Shown: in pieces, positions 59,160-64,000 of the stretch
How positions within the stretch are numbered: position 1 is the stretch's first letter
Layout of the letters: the number at the start of each line of letters is the position of its first letter
NCBI GenBank assembly: GCA_903813345.2
Contig: CAIIXF020000010.1
Span: 33,779,425-33,843,424, forward strand
Reading direction: 5' to 3'
Length of the DNA stretch: 64,000 nucleotides
Source: Owenia fusiformis
Taxonomy: Eukaryota; Annelida; Polychaeta; Sabellida; Oweniidae
Position numbers and translations under genes: made by a program
Notes under the pieces: model-generated
What the model was told of the DNA's origin: nothing
Seen by the model: only the letters and a program-made list of their open reading frames with translations
Databases searched by the model: none

Positions 59160-59335
59160 TATTTCAAAACATGTGTATAGAGAACACCTATGGATTCACA
59201 AAAAGTGTTCACTATAGGTAGGTGTTCACTTAGAGGGAAGTTTATACAGGATTCAATGTAAAATACATCTCGAAGTGGAGTTCATTATGCACTGGAGAGA
59301 GAGATGTTCACTAAGATAGGTTTTTACTGTTTGTG
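59160..59335. mobile_element. pogo-like terminus fragment
   Basis: GAGAACACCTATGG, AAAGTGTTCACTATAGGTAG and GATAGGTTTTTACTGT match the GAACACCT / TTTTTACTGT style of the cluster at 41270. Confidence 0.5.
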
Positions 59336-59349
59336 ACTGTTCAAAAATC

Positions 59350-59600
59350 ACGGTGTCTATCCATGCCCCATTGACAATCGTGCGAGCAATGAGCTCATTT
59401 TAGAATTGAGGCCTTGAGAGATATGATAAAATTGAAATAAAATGTTTCTATGGAACTTTTGTAAATGAAACTCAGTACAACTTTATTTCATAGTACAATG
59501 GCTATTTCTCATATCTCATAAGGCCTCGCTTCTAACATGAGCTCATTGCTGGTGATGTAAGCGGGAACTTGCTAGCGATATACAGGGCATGGATAGTTAC
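59350..59600. repeat. Foldback, GTGTCTATCCATGCCC ends
   Basis: GTGTCTATCCATGCCC and CAATGAGCTCATTTTAGAAT on the left are mirrored by TTCTAACATGAGCTCATTG and GGGCATGGATAGTTAC on the right. Arms are about 80 bp and imperfect. Confidence 0.7.
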
Positions 59601-59756
59601 CACGAAAAATGGTCAGACTAAAAATGTGAGCTGTTGTACATTAGAAGCGAGAGGGTTGAAATACTCTTAGATTTTGAGAGCAGAACTCACAATTTACTAT
59701 GAAATCACAGTATGTGCAATAAATACATTACTATCATGGTTAGTTCGACATGATAT

Positions 59757-60470
59757 AATTTGGCGATGGTTTGTATAACTTTAGTTCTTCAATTTACAAT
59801 TTCAATCGTTTGACCATAATTAGTCAAATTATATTTATTAAGAATGATTTGGTGATGGTTTCTATAACTATAGTTCTTCAATTTACAATTTCAATCGTTT
59901 GACCATAATAAGTCAAATTATATTTATTAAGAATAATTTGGCGATGGTTTGTATAACTTTAGTTCTTCAATTTACAATTTCAATTGTTTGACCATAATTA
60001 GTCAAATTATATTTATTAAGAATAATTTGGCGATGGTTTGTATAACTTTAATTCTTCAATTTACAATTTCAATCGTTTGACCATAATAAGTCAAATTATA
60101 TTTATTAAGAATAATTTGGCGATGGTTTGTATAACTTTAGTTCTTCAATTTACAATTTCAATTGTTTGACCATAATAAGTCAAATTATATTTATTGAGAA
60201 TAATTTGACGATGGTTTGTATAACTTTAGTTCTTCAATTTACAATTTCAATTGTTTGACCATAATTAGTCAAATTATATTTATTAAGAATAATTTGACGA
60301 TGGTTTGTATAACTAGAGTTCTTCAATTTACAATTTCAATTGTTTGACCATAATTAGTCAAATTATATTTATTAAGAATAATTTGACGATGGTTTGTATA
60401 ACTAGAGTTCTTCAATTTACAATTTCAATCGTTTGACCATAATTAGTCAAATTATATTTATTAAGAATTC
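59757..60470. repeat. 89-bp tandem repeat, 8 copies
   Basis: Units run TTTGGCGATGGTTTGTATAA, CTTTAGTTCTTCAATTTACA, ATTTCAATCGTTTGACCATA, ATTAGTCAAATTATATTTAT and TAAGAATAA (89 bp). Copies differ only at a few sites (GGCG/GACG, AATCG/AATTG), so homogenisation is recent. Confidence 0.92.
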
Positions 60471-60627
60471 ATATATTTTGAGAAAAAACAGGGTTATTAA
60501 GGTAGGCAATTCACACCAAGTCTTTCACACATTTCATAACATTCATCAAAATCCAGCAAACAGTCTTCATTTATTTATACCAATGATAAAAAGCACTCAC
60601 TTCCTGACCTTTATTTACAAGGTCTGG

Positions 60628-60829
60628 TACAGGGTGAGCCAAAAAATGCAACCAAAACACTTGTTAATAAAGTCACCAAAAATGGGTTGAAAGTCACAAT
60701 TGTTTCAATGTTCTTTTATTCTACCAAGTTTCATTGGTTTATTCCAAATGGTCAATTTTGCAGCCATTTTACAAAACTAACAATAACTATTAACATTTGT
60801 TTGGGTTACCTTTTTTGGGACATCCTGTA
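60628..60829. mobile_element. TA-flanked MITE, 202 bp
   Basis: TACAGGGTGAGCCAAAAAAT and a right end CCTTTTTTGGGACATCCTGTA are inverted with mismatches. TA next to CAGG at both ends suggests a Tc1/mariner-type site, related to the element at 51511. Confidence 0.65.
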
Positions 60830-61300
60830 TATTTAATTAACAGCAGAGGATTCTCACACAAACTGCTACACATTAAATAACATTTCATGTTTTTAAATGC
60901 AGAAAAGAGTGGTAGAGGATTTCGAAGAAAAATAGTACATAAATGACATAAAGAACATATCCACTGTCAAACTTGGGTTTATCAAGTTTTATATAAAATG
61001 CCGTATAATTGTGAATGGTGAAGGATGTGTCTAATATCCTGGAGATTTTTAAATAGTATCAAAATCAGGTCAATCGGAACATTTATTTTGTTACATTTCT
61101 GCACAGTGGAATTTTATCCATATCGTCTGATGAATTCATCTTATAAATACTCTAAATAATGCATTTAAAAGTTCCTCCATTTAAATTCATTAGAAAAAAA
61201 AATTGAAAATTTTCCAAGTTGTCTTTGACATTGATTGCCTGGGTTGATTGGTTGTTTTGTATAATTGTCCCCTGTTGTTTGTTATTACTGCATTGTGAGC
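60830..61300. other. ARIH1-like gene 3' flank
   Basis: On the minus strand this is the 3' UTR and downstream region of the ariadne gene. A minus-strand AATAAA is present at about 61082-61087. No other feature is visible. Confidence 0.35.
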
Positions 61301-63725
61301 TCATATGTCTATATACTCCCACCAGTCTTTATCGTAACCCTCATATACGTGATCAAGTAGCACCTTCCTCCGACTTTCACAATATCTACAAGAAAAAAGG
61401 AAAATGTAATTATTTTAGTGACGAAACTACTGTACGAGATATACTGTTACCCTGGTGAATTTGGTGATTTGCAAAATTCGCCCATTCATGTCTTGGCCAA
61501 TTTTTTCACAAAAAATCCCCATCCATATTTTCAGAGCACTCACGGTACTTCAGCTCCATGGTTTTATTTTGAACAATTTTCAAAGTTTATCGTCATCAGA
61601 TCATGTCAATTTGTGACTTTGGAGAGGTGAGTTTAAGTGAGTTTAGGTGAGTTTAAGTTCGCCAAATTAAATCGTCGCACATTTTCCAATTCTTTATTTT
61701 GGATACAAAATTGAGGTGACTTTTTTTGGCAGCATTTTTTGTCTATTTTGAACCATTATAGTGAACAAAATTGCAATTTATTAGCAGCTTTTAATTGGCA
61801 GCTTTTTTGTCTATTTTGAACCATTATTGTGAACAAAATTGCAATTAATTGGCAGCTTTTAATTGGCTACTTTTTTGTCTATTTTGAACCATTATAGTGA
61901 GCAAAATTGCAATTAAATCAGGAGTTTCTGGAGAAAAATATAAAATATTACATAAGTGTCAATGCCAAATATGGAGATGTTTATTTGTCTCATAGCAACA
62001 ATATGACATCAACAGACACATATTTCCTGGAATTGGTGGCTCAGTTTTTCACAAATATGGTCGTGGTGACTTTAGGTTTCTCAGCAACTTGCGCCACTTA
62101 TCAGTAACCTTAAAGCGGCTCTAAGGTCTGTGGAGAGAAAAATGGAGAAATTTTACCTTTTCTGAGCTATCGGGGTGAAGTTTGGTCCAACATCTTCTTC
62201 CTTATTCCTATTTTATGAAAATGTATGCATATGGCAATATTCATCAACCAGTAGAACTGGCAAATCGTTTAGAATCTACAATTCCATACAAGGAGTCCCA
62301 CTCATAGATTTTCAAATTCTTTCCAAGTCGACGTCGAAACACCTAGCGGATGAAATTGAAACTAATTTTTCTGGCTGCTCGAATCGATAAAATCTCTGAT
62401 AGTATGAGTCTTTTTATGAAATCTTTCTGATAGAAAACACTTAATTAATATTAGAAAGCATTAAATGTTGAATCCGAAGCGTAATCTGAAATAAAAGTGA
62501 AAAAACATTGCGCCGACGTCAGAGAACAAACTTCCGGTTTAATAAAAAATGGCTGACGTCGAAGGAGAAATTATGACGAAGAATTAGAGGATTTTCCTTT
62601 GCCATTATCGATCGTTATAAGGTATGTGCACAAATTCTAGTTGCTTACATGGAAAATAGATACATTTTTAAAGGCAACAACATATTCAAAGCTTTCATTT
62701 TACGATAGGCCCAGGATCATTGGATACGACTCGGCAATCGATATTCCCACTTTAATATCAAAAGTTGACCAATCACTGACCTGTATTTATCTTGAACTTT
62801 CTGTTTGATGTCTACAAGTAGTTCGCTAGTTATATCTCGTTCTAAAAATTCGCTAAGTGTCTCAGTAGAATTTTCTAGATCTTTCTGGTTGTCCTGTAAA
62901 GAAACATGAAGATAAGAGATAAAGCAAGGTTTAGGAATTTGGAAATAATGATTTGCAATATATTCAATACAATAAAAAAAATGAAATAATTTCAGTTAAT
63001 TAGAATATCATCCTCCGATCACAGGGCTTCAAAATCCAGAATATATTCTTTCTTTTTACCCCTTGCGATAAGCAGTTACCATTTCCCCGATAAAGAACTC
63101 GCAATCTGATTGGCTGTGGCAACACTGCGACAGAAATCATGTATAAGCCATTGCGCATAATTAGATCACGTGATTCAGTTAAATCAGGCGCTTCCAAATT
63201 GGTTATAGCAGGGGGAAGAAGGAGGTACGGATTCTGGACACCTGCTTAGGAGGATGGTAGAATATATATGTATGCTTAACTGTATCACCTCAAAAATCCA
63301 TGGTTTCAAAGATATTTTGGCAAAATGCTTCAAAATAAAGCAATTAAGCCTGCTATGTATTTCTAAATAACTAACTAATTTTATTATCTTTTTCTCCCCA
63401 TCATTCATTATGCCCAAATCTAAACAACTTCTCCAAATGTGTTAATTTCTTATCTTATGTTTTAATTGAGACAGTTTTCTGGATCTAGAGTTTGAATCAT
63501 TGAATTCTGCAAGTTACTGCAATATTTTTTAAAATAAGTTTTCGTTACCTCAAAGATAATTGATTGATTGTTCTTTTTTAAATAGAACGCAAATACGTAG
63601 GTGAACATGAGCGTTTGGCGGCACTGGCATAAAACGTCTACTGCTTTGTGTAAAAACTGAACCTCAATCCATGACATGTTATGCTGCTGCATTTCTTCCA
63701 TCTTAACTTTAATAGACGCGTACAG
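61301..63725 (-). CDS. ARIH1: ARIH1-type RBR E3 ubiquitin ligase, C-terminal exons (partial)
   Basis: Three coding exons are present: 63549-63725, 62781-62893 and 61301-61385 (stop at 61301-61303). Together they encode the last 124 residues. GT-AG junctions and phases (0, then 2) agree. Motifs include [51 protein letters not shown] and a final WWEYIDI. These match the Ariadne domain of animal ariadne-1, which folds back on the RING2 catalytic site and is released on binding neddylated cullin-RING ligases. The RING1, IBR and RING2 exons lie beyond the right edge, so the catalytic cysteine is not in view. Introns contain a 68-bp repeat, a promoter-like segment on the other strand and a MITE. 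Identity as ARIH1 rather than ARIH2 is clear from the motif match. Confidence 0.93.
61728..61918. repeat. 68-bp tandem repeat, 3 copies
   Basis: TTTTTTGTCTATTTTGAACC, ATTATAGTGAACAAAATTGC and AATTAATTGGCAGC are repeated from about 61728, 61797 and 61865. It lies in the last ARIH1 intron. Confidence 0.85.
62512..62633 (+). promoter_or_regulatory. ETS/CRE promoter-like segment with short first exon
   Basis: CCGACGTCAGAG (CRE-like) and AACTTCCGGTTT (ETS-like, CCGGAAGT inverted) lie just before ATGGCTGACGTCGAAGGAG at 62549. The reading frame stops after 12 codons, but a second frame from about 62575 ([15 protein letters not shown]) is open up to a GTATGT splice-donor-like site after 62631. This looks like a housekeeping promoter and first coding exon with a one-base frame break, on the strand opposite to ARIH1. 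It could instead be a 5' fragment of a retrocopy. No downstream exon was found in the window. Confidence 0.35.
63009..63256. mobile_element. CATCCTCC element in ARIH1 intron, copy 3
   Basis: CATCCTCCGATCACAGGGCT and TTCAAAATCCAGAAT at the left mirror GGATTCTGGACACCTGCTTA and AGGAGGATG at the right. It is a longer version (248 bp) of the foldbacks at 56509 and 57162. Confidence 0.65.
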
Positions 63726-63929
63726 CTGGAAAATAATGATTTAATCAAAAAATGGCATTAATATATGCTTACAATGGAAAAATAATGATTAAACCGATTT
63801 AATCAAAAAAGAATTTGAAAAGTTAAAGAATAATGAAATAAAAATTCAAATGATTTTTTTTCAAGAAAATGATCTTTTCGTCAATTTACTGATACTGCAT
63901 TATATATCCCTCAATTTAGACAGACTATT

Positions 63930-64000
63930 AAGAAAAACTCATTCCACCCAAGTGACGATCGAACCCATGATTTCAAAGAACCTGCCCCACTGCTCCAGTG
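63930..64000 (-). mobile_element. Possible tRNA-derived SINE head
   Basis: On the minus strand a GGAGCAGTGGGGCAGG block and, about 35 bases later, GGGTTCGATCG resemble weak A and B boxes of a pol III promoter. GGGTGGAATGAG follows. It is cut by the window edge, so tRNA folding cannot be judged. Confidence 0.3.

Noticed and set aside
63930-64000. tRNA gene at the right edge
   Set aside because: Only weak A/B-box-like words are present and no cloverleaf can be drawn; at most a SINE head.

Overview
This window is eukaryotic nuclear DNA from an animal. It is AT-rich, its genes have many GT-AG introns, and it is packed with short inverted-repeat elements and minisatellites. Helentron/Pearl-like repeats with ACGGACGG runs and a CGAACTTCGTTCG hairpin near their 3' end, pogo-like ends, TTAA-flanked MITEs and a decayed retrotransposon gag suggest a marine invertebrate, perhaps a lophotrochozoan such as a mollusc. 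That assignment is an inference from repeat style and is not proven.

Five protein-coding loci can be supported. (1) 12194-13666, minus: an intronless LRR receptor-like membrane protein with a Thr/Gln/Pro stalk encoded by a 21-bp minisatellite. (2) 24080-42985, minus: an eight-exon gene for a CENP-H-like kinetochore protein (283 aa). Its introns are filled with tandem arrays and transposons. (3) 32367-33128, plus: an unrecognised intronless multi-pass membrane protein lying antisense inside a CENP-H intron. (4) 46648-56216, plus: a cytochrome P450 most like CYP46A1 (cholesterol 24-hydroxylase). It has about 14 exons and all catalytic signatures, but I could not find the usual proline-rich hinge. 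(5) 61301-63725, minus: the last three coding exons of an ariadne-1 (ARIH1-type) RBR ubiquitin ligase, whose 5' part lies beyond the right edge. The CENP-H and P450 genes are divergently transcribed from the 43.0-46.6 kb interval. These genes look like unrelated housekeeping or metabolic neighbours, not a pathway cluster.

The remaining sequence is repeats. 1-12 kb: a gag relic, a 363-bp tandem repeat, palindromes, small TIR elements and a 63-bp minisatellite. 14-22.6 kb: foldback elements, two of them split by younger TIR insertions. 23-42.8 kb (CENP-H introns and 3' flank): arrays of 32, 21, 5, 116, 23 and 59 bp, a 2.5-kb long-TIR element and two Helentron-like copies. 44-46 kb: two TTAA elements sharing one TTAA. 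56-61 kb: small MITEs and an 89-bp array.

The most interesting points are the unknown membrane protein, the LRR/mucin-like receptor with an expandable stalk, the P450 splice acceptor buried in a tandem repeat carrying a decoy acceptor, the nested foldback elements, and a promoter-like ETS/CRE segment with an interrupted first exon inside the ARIH1 intron. No CRISPR array, rRNA or convincing tRNA gene was seen.
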